DNA from: Argyresthia goedartella | Taxonomy: Eukaryota > Arthropoda > Insecta > Lepidoptera > Argyresthiidae | Direction of reading: 5' to 3' | Assembly: GCA_949825045.1 (NCBI GenBank) | Contig: OX463809.1 | Location: 9,327,501-9,391,500, forward strand | DNA length: 64,000 nt | Part shown: one piece after another, positions 1 to 10,015 of the stretch | Numbering within the stretch: position 1 is the stretch's first letter | Layout of the letters: each line of letters opens with the position of its first letter | Notes under the pieces: generated by a model | The model's input: the letters and a program-made list of their open reading frames with translations, nothing else | Told to the model about the DNA's origin: nothing | Databases searched by the model: none | Translations under genes and position numbers: made by a program

Positions 1-238
1 GAGCTTATCTCTCACAAGAGATTTCTTCCAGCAAACCTAGAATGGAGAGGAAGAAAATAAACTACATGTAGAAGTATGTCCACAAAAATAAAAATGTTAA
101 TAAAAATAATAAACTAATTACCAATATCTACATAATACTAAAAATAATGCTATATATAAATATGTAACATATACATAAATAGTAGATACAAATAAATACT
201 AATACTTATCATGGAGGAGAAAGATAGTCTGTGTTCTT

Positions 239-850
239 TCAAACGACTTTTAATAATGTGAATTGATGGACTGTGTCTGATGGCGCTGGGGAGTTTATTC
301 GAGAGACTGATAGCTCGTAGTCTGAACCCATTCTCATAAGCGGCAGTGTAATGTTGCGGAATTGCAAGTAGTGACCGAGTGTGAGATCTCGTGGTCTATC
401 CGAAGACCGAGAAACGAAATGATCCTGTAAGAAGCCAGGACAGCGAGGATTACATAAAATATTGAATAGGCATGTGAGGATATGGTAATCCCGTCGAAGG
501 CGAATCGGGAGCCATCTCAACTTCCTGCGATACTCCGGGACGTGGTCAAACTTGAGCATGTCAAAAACAAACCGAATCCCGAGGTTTTGAAGTCGCTCGA
601 GTTTGTTCAGTTGCTCTTCGTTTGCGCTTGCCCAGCAGACATCAGCGTAATCGATCATGGGAAGAAGAAGAGACTGGGCAAGCGTGATTTTTGTCTGACG
701 AGGCAGATATTATTGAAGACGCCTGAGGGAGTGGAAAGTGGCAAAGACACGTCTACTAACCTCGATGACATGCTCTGACCAGGATAGCTGGTTATCAAAC
801 ATAACTCCTAGATTTTTGCCTTGGTGCTTTATGACCGTAATCTCATAAAG
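239..850 (-). pseudogene. LINE ORF2 C-terminal region
   Basis: From about 850 down, the minus strand reads a segment of the LGVMFDNQLSWSEH type that follows RT in CR1/Jockey LINEs. An in-frame TAA at about 711 interrupts it. The rest (658-239) contains LPMIDYADVCWASANEEQLN and KLERLQNLGIRFVFD, characteristic of the thumb and connection region of these ORF2 proteins. The frame stops at 239 and is followed by a 3' UTR. The upstream part of the protein is displaced by the insertion at 862-1508. Confidence 0.75.
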
Positions 851-858
851 CACCAAGG
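819..858. repeat. Perfect 16-bp inverted repeat at a LINE insertion junction
   Basis: Arms 819-834 (CCTTGGTGCTTTATGA) and 843-858 are exact reverse complements around an 8-base loop. The left arm is LINE coding sequence and the right arm abuts the start of the inserted fragment. The hairpin therefore marks the breakpoint and may have arisen by templated inversion during insertion or repair. Confidence 0.85.
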
Positions 859-861
859 TCC

Positions 862-1508
862 ATCATAGGTTACAGGAGCAATGTCCTATTACATCCAAGT
901 GTGATCTTGATGCCGAGATCAACAGCAGGATAGGTGCTGCAGCTGCGGCATTTGGAAAGCTGTGTTCCAAGGTTACCGAATACCGAAGTTCTGCGACGAG
1001 CCAATGTTGGTGGCATTGAAGCCTACTTAATGCGTCGGCAGCTTCGATGGTGCGGTCACGTATCACGTATGAAAGAGGAGAGAGTGGCGAAGCGCATCTT
1101 TTATTCTGAACTGGATGAGGGCAAGCGAAAACACGGCGGGCAGCTTCTCCGATACAAAGATGTTCAGAAGCGACACATGAGAAGATGCAACATAGAGCCC
1201 TCTCAATGGGAAGGTTTGGCAGCGCAACGGCCAGAATGGCGCAGGATTGTGAAGAGGCAAGTACGCGAGTTCGAGTATCAGCGTAAAGCTGACCTTGATA
1301 TGAAACGCGACCTGTTAAAAGCCCGTCCACCTGCTGCCATTACCTACAACTACGCGGGTGGCGTACTTACGTGCCCCCAATGCGCATGGTGTTTCGCTGC
1401 GAAGATCGGCTACATAATCCATGTTTGGGCGCCACGCGCGCGAAACCGACTAGGAGATACCGACTTGAGATAGAAGTGGTCGCCGTGACCGAAATCGGTC
1501 GGAATCAT
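862..1508 (+). mobile_element. Inserted second LINE, C-terminal fragment
   Basis: The plus strand first reads [11 protein letters not shown], the RT-end motif of a second LINE type. After a small deletion, a frame at 934-1473 contains [13 protein letters not shown] and a terminal CPQC knuckle-like motif. This lineage is common in invertebrates, but I cannot fix the clade. The fragment is truncated at its 5' end and sits inside the opposite-strand LINE. Its tail ends near 1508, where homology to the host LINE resumes. Confidence 0.7.
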
Positions 1509-1991
1509 TATCACAGGAGCAATAGAAATATGCTGTATGAAGTTAAGGGAGTACCTGGAACCAATAGCCTGTGACCTAGTAAGGTTGACAAGGAGACCAT
1601 GAGACGAGGCCCAAACCCTGATCTTCTTGAGATCGGCATTTAATACCTTTACAGATGGTGCCTTATCACAGGGGGGGAAATGGCGGTATAACTGGCGATC
1701 GTCAGTGTAAAGATGGTATGATGAGGAGAGGACATCTGAGATGGAATTAATGAAGATAGAGAAAAGACGAGGGGAAAATATAACACCCTGGGGGACTCCC
1801 GCGAAGAGAACACACCACTCCATTGAAGTCGTCTCCGACTTTATACCTTGCTGGCGAACTCTCAGATAAGAGTCGAACCAGTTAGCAGAGACGGAGGACT
1901 TCAGTATCTCAACGAGAATGTCGAAATCGACGCAGTTAAAGGCGCTGCTGAAGTCGAGCAATGCTATTACAGTGAGCTGTTTCTCATCCAT
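1509..1991 (-). pseudogene. LINE reverse transcriptase core fragment
   Basis: The minus-strand frame carries the RT palm motifs: a LLDFSSAFNCVD segment with the first catalytic Asp, a GVPQGVIFSPRLFSIFI segment, and a box reading YTDD where Y/F-A-D-D is usual, so both Asp residues are kept. The frame is lost upstream, where 1992-2280 translates into recognisable but stop-ridden RT finger sequence. It ends downstream at about 1509, where the inserted LINE fragment begins. This is the central part of the element that covers 1-2560. Confidence 0.8.
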
Positions 1992-2280
1992 TGCTTGCTG
2001 ACTTCCTTGATACTTGACTGCTTTTTAGAGGAAAGGTATGAGGAGAGCTGCGAATGCATAATAGATTCTAGGACTTTGAAGAGGATTGGCAGGATGGATA
2101 ACGGACGAAACTCTTTAAAGGAGGAGGGATTTTATGTTATGGGTAAAGAGATAACTAATGCTTTTTTCCACACATTAGGGAAGGAACAACTGGAGAGAGA
2201 GTGGTTTATAATATGTGTGATAGCTGGAAGTAGCTCGTCGCGCACACTACTGATAATTTTAGTGCAGATATTATGATCTC

Positions 2281-2529
2281 CTACAGTTTTTTGTAGGAAA
2301 TGGTGAGCACTGCTTTCTTAACTGCATCAATTCCGACAAGACTGAAGTCAAATCGAGTGGAGGCAGAGGCGGATCTCGAGCACAGGCGACGCAAAATGGC
2401 ATTCTTTACAGTGGATTCAATGAAGACAGGGGGGACTGATAAGATTTTGTTGAGACCGTTGAGATCAACATTGTCAACCAACTGATTTTGAGACTTACCG
2501 AAACCAAGCGACTTGAGGAATTTCCACAC
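2281..2529 (-). pseudogene. LINE ORF2 segment between endonuclease and RT
   Basis: An 82-codon minus-strand frame begins MWKFLKSLGFGK and contains LNKILSVPPVF. This is the style of the linker that precedes the RT domain in Jockey/CR1-type ORF2 proteins. It lies directly upstream of the RT fragment in the same orientation and ends at a stop. No endonuclease domain could be recognised above 2530. Confidence 0.55.
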
Positions 2530-2560
2530 CTGGGAGGGGTTATAACTCTCAATGCACTGA

Positions 2561-2883
2561 ATACAAAATCACAAAAATGTTATGCATATTGTTTTGGCTG
2601 GTAAGTGTACTAGAATCACACTACACTACGGCTCTAAAAAAACATGATACTAATTAAATGATTTAAAGTTATTATTAATTGTTACATTGTTGTATCCACA
2701 AGTTAATTTACATTAAAATCGCCATTAGTAATTAACCTTTTACTGTTATTACTTAGTTTAGTGAGGTTTCCTCAATGATTTTCTCATATTATTTCGAAAT
2801 TGCCATGGCCTTTTTCATCAAACAATAATATGATAGTTCTATTTTTGTCTTTCTACATTAGGTGCGGTTCCACATTTATATAT
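2561..2883. other. AT-rich spacer, nothing recognised
   Basis: The sequence is low-complexity AT-rich with no recognisable frame. It probably includes the decayed 5' continuation of the LINE. Confidence 0.4.
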
Positions 2884-3650
2884 TTTTTTAACCGGCTTCA
2901 CAAAAGGTGGAGGTTTACAATTCATCAGGATCTATGTTTTTTATGTATGTTCATCGATCTCTCTAAGACGCAAGAACCGGTTTGGAAAACTCATTGTTTA
3001 TTTGAAAGAATTTATTTTCCAATTTTTCTTATCTTCATTTTTCCAAGATTTAAGATTTAGAAAATTTATTATTATTTTAATTATTTTTTTTTATTTAAAG
3101 GGTTTACCTTTCGATAGGTCCCACTGACTTCAGTTCAGGATCTAATGATGGGATTTTGGAGAAATCGGGGGTTCTCTCCAAGTATTATAGGAAGCGATTT
3201 TTGTATTTTTTTTTAATAACACGTGCACTTACTCTCGGGAGGATCATTTTCTGAAGTGGAACTGATGATGGAGATAGATTGCTAGTAGAACTGCTCAATA
3301 CTAAGTCAAAGTCAAAGTCAAAGTAAAATTTCTTTATCACTCGTAGTAATAACATATACATACCAAACTTATTGTTTGCCTCTTCTCTTCATTGGACCAC
3401 TGTAGGTATTTCAGTAGTTACGATATCATAACTTTATTAGGGTTGGTGAAAAATGTAAGCGCGTCATAATGCTTAATGGTAAATTGGAAGTGATGTGAAG
3501 TACAAGGAGAGCTTCTCAACTATTTATAAAGGTCGGTCAGGATCTGATGAAGGGATCACGGAGAAGTGAAGGGGACTCTTAAATAATGAAGAGACGTATG
3601 GGTTTGTTTTGTAACAACTACGCTTTAATTGAAGTCGGATTTTTTTAAAC
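2884..3650. repeat. MITE-like dispersed repeat with short inverted ends
   Basis: The left end reads TTTTTTAACCGGCTTC (2884-2900) and the right end GAAGTCGGATTTTTT (3631-3646), an imperfect inverted pair. Between them the motif AGGATCTRATGA recurs (near 3140 and 3540). There is no coding frame. The ends resemble a very abundant lepidopteran repeat type as I recall it. The element carries a LINE tail insertion at 3303-3420. Confidence 0.5.
3303..3420 (-). mobile_element. 5'-truncated retroposon tail (copy 1)
   Basis: On the minus strand this reads ACAGTGGTCCAATGAAGAG and ends in a (TTTGAC)n repeat, seen on the plus strand as GTCAAAGTCAAAGTCAAAGT. It aligns along its length with 9672-9787, which ends in a (TTTGGAA)n-like tail. 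The two copies share a body but carry variant terminal repeats, as expected for the 3' end of a truncated LINE or a LINE-dependent SINE. Confidence 0.65.
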
Positions 3651-4023
3651 TTTTACTTGTTGTTTAAATTATTACTGATTAACGAACAATCAATTCATAT
3701 ATTTATTTTAGTCTGGCAGTCAAAAAAACCTTACTTAAAAGCAGGAGGAAATTTTGTAGCACTTCAAAGGTCTGTAAAAACCAAATCTTAAGTTACAGAT
3801 TCCTAGAACAAGTTTAGTTAGATTTCTTTATGAGTACTTAATTAGAAATTATTGAAAGATTCATATATTTGTTTCTAAATCGCAAAAATTACCTTTTTTG
3901 GCTTTTTCGTCAAATACAATAAAACATCGAAAACAACGAAACGGTAAGACTTCGGCAAAGCAAGTTTGGGTTAAATGGTTTTAAGTGGTCTGTGCTATCT
4001 TTGTTTTAAGTTTTTGTTTTAAG

Positions 4024-4269
4024 TGTGCCGGTCGACTATGTTAGTCATATTTTCACGTAATGTTAAGATAAGTTACAGACCGTCACAGATAAGGTATATT
4101 TATATTCATCACGCACTATGTCTTATGTACGTCATTAACAACATTTACCAACCTAGTATATAAGCTAGGATTCCCTATAATAAATTAGTCTAGTCTGGTA
4201 TTTGCGCGCATCTCAAGCCTTTTACTTTACTTCCGAAGATGTCGCTCTCCTTATAATTGCCTCTGGCAA
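4024..4269 (+). repeat. 5' LTR of the non-autonomous element
   Basis: It starts TGTGCCGG and ends GGCA. It contains a TATATAAG box near 4158 and an AATAAA signal near 4179. It matches 5407-5651 closely. Confidence 0.85.
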
Positions 4270-5199
4270 AGTGGTGACCCGACTTCTGAACATCAGCAAC
4301 CTTCGGTAATAGCAGCATGGACCCAGCCGCGAAGAAAACTCCGTGTGCTGCCACCTTAGAAGTGCAGCAAGAAGCACTTTGTCCAAGATCGCCGAGCCCC
4401 GACTTCGGTTTGTATACCTATTTCAAACCACGCTGCAGAACTCCATAACCAAGACCCCACCCAAACCAAGACAACATCAAGCAAGCCATGATCGGACCAG
4501 ATTTGAAAACGGACCAGAAGCCAAAAGATAAATAATTTCAACTGAAGATTTCCCGCATCGAACTCAAGATACCGCAAGAACAATGAACCGATAGTCAGCC
4601 TACTGCTGATATATCAAAATGGAGCTCGCACCAGCAGAAACGAACGCGTCGGCAAATTCATTCACAGCAAGCAGCTTTTCAAGTTCAAGACATAGGAAGC
4701 CGTTCCAGCCCCCAGAAGAGTATTGAAACATCATCGTTAATTCAACGAATATTGAAATCGTCCAGGAAGAACATCGCACGAAGAATAATCAAATCACTGA
4801 AGAGAGAGAGAGATATGTATTTATATATAAACGATTGGTGTACAAGATGTGCTCTATGTTGCCAAATTCCAAGGTTTTTAGGCACACAAATTTCATCAAT
4901 CGACAACTTAATATTCACTCAAGAGTGAAGAGCACGCACGTACATATGACGTACGAGATCATTGACTGCCTACAGCCAAGGTTACAGATTTAATGCTGAC
5001 GCTGATTCAGCACAATCATCCTTGTATAGGTACGGTCGCAATTATAAACAAACAGTGATTACAACTTCAACGACGTGCGATGTAAATTGACTCATCGATT
5101 CCTGAAAAACATGGGCGGCTGCAGCATCAGACGACTCTCCTGCGGATCTTTTCCAGTTTACTAACCGCGAAGCCCCATTTTCCTAGTGTTTTTCTGTTT

Positions 5200-5246
5200 T
5201 CGTGTAAGATTTACCTTTAGATTCGTGTAAGATTTACCTTTAGATT
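5200..5246. repeat. Two tandem copies of a 23-bp unit
   Basis: CGTGTAAGATTTACCTTTAG is repeated twice back to back inside the LTR element, just upstream of its polypurine tract. Confidence 0.7.
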
Positions 5247-5406
5247 AAGTTATAGGAAAATGCGCTATTACTATCTGATTTATATTTATTAAAATACTAC
5301 TAGTTATTATTGCAGTCGATATAAGTTTGTTATAGTATCTAACTTAGATTTTTTTCCATTGTTATAAGTACATTCATTTATTTTTTTCCCTAAAGGGGGG
5401 AGTATC

Positions 5407-5651
5407 TGTGCCGGTCGACTATGTTAGTCATATTTTCACGTAATGTTAAGATAAGTTGACGACCGTCACAGATAAGGTATATTTATATTTATCACGCACT
5501 ATGTCTTATGTACGTCATGAACAACATGTACCAACCTAGTATATAAGCTAGGATTCCCTATAATAAATTAGTCTAGTCTGGTATTTGCGCGCATCTGAAG
5601 CCTTTTACTTTACTCCCGAAGATGTCGCTCTCCTTATAATTGCCTCTGGCA
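5407..5651 (+). repeat. 3' LTR of the non-autonomous element
   Basis: It directly follows the purine run at about 5392-5406. Compared with the 5' LTR, ACAGACC is replaced by GACGACC and there are a few single-base changes. No convincing target duplication flanks the pair. Confidence 0.85.
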
Positions 5652-6181
5652 AACCTTGGCTTCGATCTACCAAACACTCTGTATTTCCCTGCCAACAATC
5701 TTTTTTCTGCCTGCTTTCTATCCCGCTCTGTCTTGTCATTCACGTTTAAGTACTCAATCACTCAACCAACCCGTTTCCCGCATTTTTTGTGTTTTTGTGA
5801 TATTTTCGATTGTGCACGGACTGTGATCATCCCAAGAAGAAATATAAGGATGGCGACCGTCACTTGGCGGATGGCAACGCCATCGTTGTCCTTGCAGCTG
5901 CAACCGCAGTCATAACCGACGCCGTTGCGCCAGCGGTTCCCGCCGTGGACACACCACGTAAATATGAATTTACCAATCATGGCAGTTTTTGGGGTCCCGC
6001 CGCAACTCACAGCCACTCAGAGCAGATTTTGGGTCTATCCCGCGGCACATTACCTGCGATACCTAGGTCAGTTTGGAAACTGTACAAACACAACAGATAT
6101 TGCTACATGTGCAAAATATTAAAGTGTGATGAAATACCAAGCCAAATTTAGATTTTAAATATAGATTAGATGTAGAATTTA
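5652..6181 (+). other. GC-richer segment with short open frames, unrecognised
   Basis: A 113-codon frame (5810-6151, no ATG start) holds an Ala/Val-rich stretch and a CYMCKILKC segment. A second frame has FGNCTNTTDIATCAKY. Neither is recognised with confidence. They could be a decayed gag leader or upstream parts of the Cys-rich exon that follows, whose frame differs. Confidence 0.25.
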
Positions 6182-6318
6182 GCGACGGGGCGCCACCATC
6201 GAAAAGGGTTGCCACCTATAACATATATTGCTGCAATCGGAACAAAGACGGATGTAACACGGATCTGACGAAATTGTTAGGGATAATAGTAATCCTTTTT
6301 AGCTATTTAATAATATAA
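6182..6318 (+). pseudogene. Possible 3' exon of a Ly6/uPAR-type GPI-anchored protein
   Basis: The frame phased on 6181 stays open from about 6132 to a TAA at 6316-6318. It contains YCCNRNKDGCNTD (6126-6164 in phase, starting near 6126 of the ORF's Cys pair at 6229-6234), matching the C-C-x5-D-x-C-N ending of three-finger Ly6 domains. It is followed by the hydrophobic tail LLGIIVILFSYLII and a stop, as in GPI-attachment signals. Possible 3' splice sites (TTTAG or ATAG) precede it. No other exon is proven, so it may be a fragment. It is the only segment here that looks more like a host gene than a TE. Confidence 0.35.
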
Positions 6319-6611
6319 GATTGATACATAGACATAGCCGTTTTGTTAACCAAATAAAAAAGATACATACATAATATTTATTAAGGGAAATATTAAACTG
6401 CACATCAATCATACCGATTTTCACAGAAATTATACTGATTTTCACAGCAAATATCAGGACAAAACACTGAAACTTAGGTGAAGGGTAAAGGGGGTGACCG
6501 AAGCGAAGCGAAATTAGATAATATTTCAAATCAAAATATCTTTCTATAACATTAATTTCAGTTTTATTGAAAACTTTTCACACAGTAATTTTTAATTTTT
6601 TCACATCAGAT
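6319..6611. other. AT-rich, nothing recognised
   Basis: Minus-strand frames here are short and hydrophobic, as expected by chance in AT-rich DNA. Confidence 0.4.
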
Positions 6612-6938
6612 TTAAGGATGCCGATGTATACTATATGCTCGAGTGGATAAATCCACTAATTTCCTGGAAATCTGAGTAACTGAACTATCGATGTTAGAGT
6701 CATTGTCTAAATTGATTATAAAGGGCAGATCTAAATATCCGTATTTTCGTCGACATTCCTCTTCAATTTTATGTACGTTTCCACAATATTTTTGCCATTC
6801 TGAGGGATCCATAGAACTGAACTCGTCGGTTACTAGTTTCGGCATATTTGCATTTTTGCGCTCTGCGTTTACTTCTGCTACTTTACTTTTCATGCGTCTA
6901 TACTTGTAAAGAGTATATAATTTATTATGTACGCCCAA
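6612..6938 (-). pseudogene. C-terminal fragment of a DDE_3-type (IS630-like) transposase
   Basis: The minus-strand frame ends with DPSEWQKYCGNVHKIEEEC and then FIINLDNDSNIDSS. As I recall it, that is the usual C-terminus of insect DDE_3 transposase-like proteins: a Trp/Cys/His segment, a Lys-Ile-Glu-Glu helix, then an acidic Ser-rich tail. The catalytic core upstream (above 6939) is missing, and the frame has no ATG at its upstream end. An N-terminal piece of the same protein type lies on the same strand at 13562-14000, so both could be remnants of one locus. Confidence 0.4.
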
Positions 6939-7660
6939 TAAAATCGGACGTTCATAGTGTTGTGTAAAGATGAGTCGTTCCGAACCGTAATAGTTCCATT
7001 AGACGTATCCGAACTCAGAACAACATAATTACCCGATCTGTCTAAATTAACATACACCATAGTCCAGCGGAGTCAGATCCACGAAGAGGATTGAGGAACG
7101 AGAGACAGCGCAACTCCACGTCTTCGGTCCAACATGAAGTATTAAAATGTGGCTTGTTCAAAAACGGTAGAGATTAGAGAATTCAATATTATAAAACATA
7201 TAATAGGTTCTATATTTGCCAAATATATTATTGTGATATTGATTCGTGATATGGCCTGTTTGTTTATCCTGCTCAAATAAATAACATTTAAATATACTGA
7301 CTGATTATAAGTAGGTACTTGCTAAATATTGATCACCAAAATGTCTAACGATTATCATTCTATATAGTTATAAAACCTGTCATTTTTATTTATCGACCTA
7401 AAATCGAAAATAAACCAACCAATCAGCTTTGGTTTAACCTAGGTTTAGCCGCTCAAAACCCGAAGTAGTTTTTATTATTAAATAGCTACTATGGGCTTTA
7501 ACCGAGGAACTTGAGCAACCGGTTAAACCTAGAGTAAACCGCTTTTCTAGTTTTAGCCGCAACAAATACATATCATTCATTTGATATTTTACTGACCATC
7601 GAGCTCCATCAATTTCGATTCTTCTTTTATGACATGCTTGATGCATTTGGATCACGATTC
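6939..7660. other. No supported gene
   Basis: AT-rich sequence with only short chance frames. A region at 7434-7655 contains repeated GGTTTAAC/GGTTTAGC motifs in both orientations. They suggest a degraded palindromic element, but no clear ends could be set. Confidence 0.35.
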
Positions 7661-7788
7661 AGGGCGACTAGCTAGAAGGCGGAATAAGATTTATCTCGAG
7701 TAAACTTTGAAAACTACATACAAATTTATATAGAGTTGTCAAAGTTCACTCAAGCAAAGTCTTATACCGCCTTCTAGCCAGTTGCCCT
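7661..7788. repeat. Fold-back MITE, about 60-bp arms
   Basis: AGGGCGACTAGCTAGAAGGC (7661-7680) is mirrored at 7769-7788 as the complement of AGGGCAACTGGCTAGAAGGC. The similarity continues inward through the AAACTTTGA core. The arms differ at several positions, so this is an older copy. Confidence 0.8.
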
Positions 7789-8102
7789 AAGAATTGATTT
7801 TTAGCAAACCTTCCGTCAAATCATGCCCATCACTAAAACGAATAATGACACTTCTTGCTAATCTATGTTCAGATTTTCGTCGGAAGTAGAAGTTTGGGAA
7901 ATAATGTTGTTTCTAAGCAGAATTTAGACCAGTTTTTAGTGAAATCTAGTGTATTTGTGTTTTAAATTGTCTCTACAACTGAATGTGGTAACCAACATCG
8001 AGTGATGCCTTTGGAATATCGAGTTTCCTGACATTTATTTACATTTTCGGCTAAGTAAGAATGCCTATACTGTAGGCAATTCCTTTTTAATCATAAAATT
8101 CC

Positions 8103-8200
8103 CTTTATTCCCACTTGTTCTGTTGAGTAGTTCTGTCGGCAGAACTACTGGGATTTTTTTTACCATCAGTTCTGTTCACAGAACAAATGAGAATTGAATT
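8103..8200. repeat. Palindromic repeat family, copy 1
   Basis: It contains AGTAGTTCTGTCGGCAGAAC, an inverted pair around TCGG, followed by a T run and a second pair AGTTCTGTTCACAGAAC. The same modules recur at 9785-9965 and 13340-13558, always next to other TE material. Confidence 0.75.
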
Positions 8201-8224
8201 ACTAGTATTACTGTATATAGAATT

Positions 8225-8311
8225 ACTGTATGGGGTTAATCTGGCTCAACACAGACCGCTGTTAATAATTTTGTAATTATTTATTAATTATGATAATGAC
8301 TAAATATTATA
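8225..8311 (+). mobile_element. LINE 3' UTR fragment
   Basis: The sequence GGCTCAACACAGACC...TTTGTAATTATTTATT matches the 3' end of the LINE fragment at 43955-44010. It is cut by the mariner inserted at 8312. Confidence 0.5.
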
Positions 8312-9601
8312 CATAGTCAGGTCATAAGTTCTGTCACATGTGCAATATGAAATAATTTAGACATGTTTATTATTTATGTAAACATTTATATAGCAAAATG
8401 AACTTAATAAAACATAGATTCTTATGGTAATAAAGTTTATTCAAAATGACCCCCGCGATTTTGAATACAGGCCTTTATTCTGCGCGGCCAGTCGTCTATC
8501 GCAGCACGAACGAGGTCCATGTCAATATCGGCGGCTGCCTTAATCAAGGATGCCTTGAGTGACTCCAAATCAGGATGAGGCTTTGAGCAGGCCTATTCCT
8601 CCAAGTGTTGCCATATCTTGTAATCTAACGGACTCAAACTGGGCCAGTCTTCGTGCCGGATGAAGTCGATTTCACGCGCCGCCAGCCAGTCTTGTGTGCT
8701 TTTCGCTCTATGAGCTGGCGCAGAATCTTGTTGGAATACCCAGTGCCTGTTATTAAACATGGTATGAGAAACAGGTTCCACAAGGTCCTTGAAGACTGTA
8801 TTTTGATACACAACTGCATTCGTTTTTACGCCTCTCTCACTAAAATGTACCTCAGTTAAGCCCCAATATGAGACTCCCAAACAAACCATGAGCGAGGATG
8901 GAAAATGACCTCGTTGGACACGCGGAATACGGTTGCTCGCTTCTTCACTGCTGTGTGCGTACACCTTATCATTTTGTTTGTTGTAGCTCTCTTCCACGGT
9001 GAAAATTTTTTCATCCGAAAAAAGAATTTCCCGATGCTTTTTTCCCGCGTACCACTTCAACAAAGCGCGGCATCTCTTCAGTCTCAGGTCCATTAAACGA
9101 GCGTCCAAACGATGTCCTGTTTTTCTTCGATATGCCCTAAGCCCTCATTTAACACCCATTTCACCGTGGTCCTGCTTAACCCCATCTGAAGGGCCAACAG
9201 TTTCTGCTTACGTATGGGATTTCTTTGAATTCGCGCCTTCACAGCTTTTATCACTGCTGGAGTCCTAACAGAGCGAGGGCGACCACTTCTTGACCTGTCA
9301 TCTACACTAGAGTCTTCATTGTATCGTTTTATGGTACGATAAACGAATATTTTGTTTATATTCAAATTTTTCAGTAAGTCGAAAATCTGAATTGGCGCGT
9401 AACCGCAACGATGCAACGCAATAACTGCGACACGGTCTTCTTTAAGTGTCCATTCCATATTAAAAAATGAGGAATATTCTAAAAAGTACACATTTTTATT
9501 TTCATGAAAAATTCGAAATTCGAATATAATAAACTTTTTTGTAGCCAGCGTTCTAAATTCAAAAGTTTTTATTGTGTGACAGAACGTATGATCTGACTGT
9601 G
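8312..9601 (-). mobile_element. Mariner-family DNA transposon, complete ends, dead transposase
   Basis: Terminal inverted repeats of about 28 bp share AGTCAGRTCATAMGTTCTG and lie at 8312-8340 and 9574-9601. TA duplications flank them at 8310-8311 and 9602-9603. The 1290-bp length is typical of mariner. The single transposase gene lies on the minus strand and is broken. The element interrupts a LINE 3' UTR fragment. Confidence 0.92.
8431..9458 (-). pseudogene. Mariner transposase pseudogene (maT/DD37D-like)
   Basis: The ATG near 9458 begins MEWTLKEDRVAVIALHRCGY, and two helix-turn-helix segments follow. A one-base frameshift near 9150 moves the frame to LDARLMDLRLKRC. Catalytic residues are visible: SDEKIF (first Asp), FQQDSAPAHRA (second Asp) and LSPLDYKIW (third Asp). 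The normal SPDLNPLDY is shortened by three codons. A TAG follows HLEE near 8590, and the true C-terminus DWPRRIKACIQNRGGHFE is readable down to about 8430. Frameshift, deletion and nonsense together make it inactive. Confidence 0.9.
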
Positions 9602-9671
9602 TATTTTGTATTAGTTAAGCATAAGCAATTTTTAAAAAGAGATCTAAAAATCAATCTGTGGGAGTTTATAT

Positions 9672-9787
9672 GCCCTTCTTCTTCCACAGTGGTCCAATGT
9701 AGAGAAGTGGCAAAAAATAACGATTGCTAAGTATATGTAAATATCTACAGTAATAAAGACATTTGGAATTTGGAATTTGAATTTGAC
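9672..9787 (+). mobile_element. 5'-truncated retroposon tail (copy 2)
   Basis: It starts ACAGTGGTCCAATGTAGAG and runs to TTTGGAATTTGGAATTTG. It is homologous along its length to the minus-strand copy at 3303-3420, and both are cut at nearly the same 5' point. Confidence 0.65.
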
Positions 9788-9965
9788 TAGTAGTTCTGTT
9801 CACGAACAAACTACTTCTCTGTTCCCACCTGTTCTGTTGAGTAGTTCTGTCGGCAGAACTACTGGGTTTTTTTTTCTGTCGGCAGAACTACTGGGATTTT
9901 TTTACCATTGGTTATGTTCACAGAACAAATGGGAATTGAATTCCTAGTTCTGTTCACGAACAAAC
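9785..9965. repeat. Palindromic repeat family, copy 2
   Basis: Modules AGTTCTGTTCACGAACA, TCTGTCGGCAGAACTACTGG (twice) and GTTCACAGAACA are arranged as nested inverted repeats. GAGTAGTTCTG and its complement repeat several times. This is an expanded version of the unit at 8103-8200. Confidence 0.75.
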
Positions 9966-10015
9966 TACTTCTTTATGCAGTTTGCTATCAATTATCAAGT
10001 ACTGGCCACTTGAGG

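Larger units (their letters stand above)
1..2560 (-). mobile_element. Decayed non-LTR retrotransposon (CR1/Jockey-like LINE), 3' end at position 1
   Basis: Read on the minus strand this is one LINE, running from about 2560 (upstream of the reverse transcriptase) to its 3' end near position 1. Three blocks are recognisable: a pre-RT segment (2529-2281), the RT core (1991-1510) and the C-terminal LINE region (about 860-239). The first 45 bases are the reverse complement of a 3' tail that recurs in plus orientation at about 43205-43250, so two members of one family are present. Stops and frameshifts separate the blocks, and an unrelated LINE fragment (862-1508) interrupts it. It is not functional. 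The clade name rests on motif style only. Confidence 0.8.
4024..5651 (+). mobile_element. Non-autonomous LTR retrotransposon with two LTRs
   Basis: Two direct repeats of about 245 bp begin TGTGCCGGTCGAC and end CTCTGGCA, at 4024-4269 and 5407-5651. They differ by a few bases. The sequence after the left LTR (TGGTGACCCGACTTC, from 4273) suits a primer-binding site. The run AAAGGGGGGAGTATC just before the right LTR suits a polypurine tract. The 1.1-kb interior has no RT, integrase or long frame, only a 44-codon frame starting at 4317. It must depend on a relative for mobility. The PBS resembles BEL/Pao style, but that is not secure. Confidence 0.85.

Noticed and set aside
482..778. 98-codon plus-strand frame as a gene
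   Set aside because: It is the complement of the LINE C-terminal coding region and shows no family signature.
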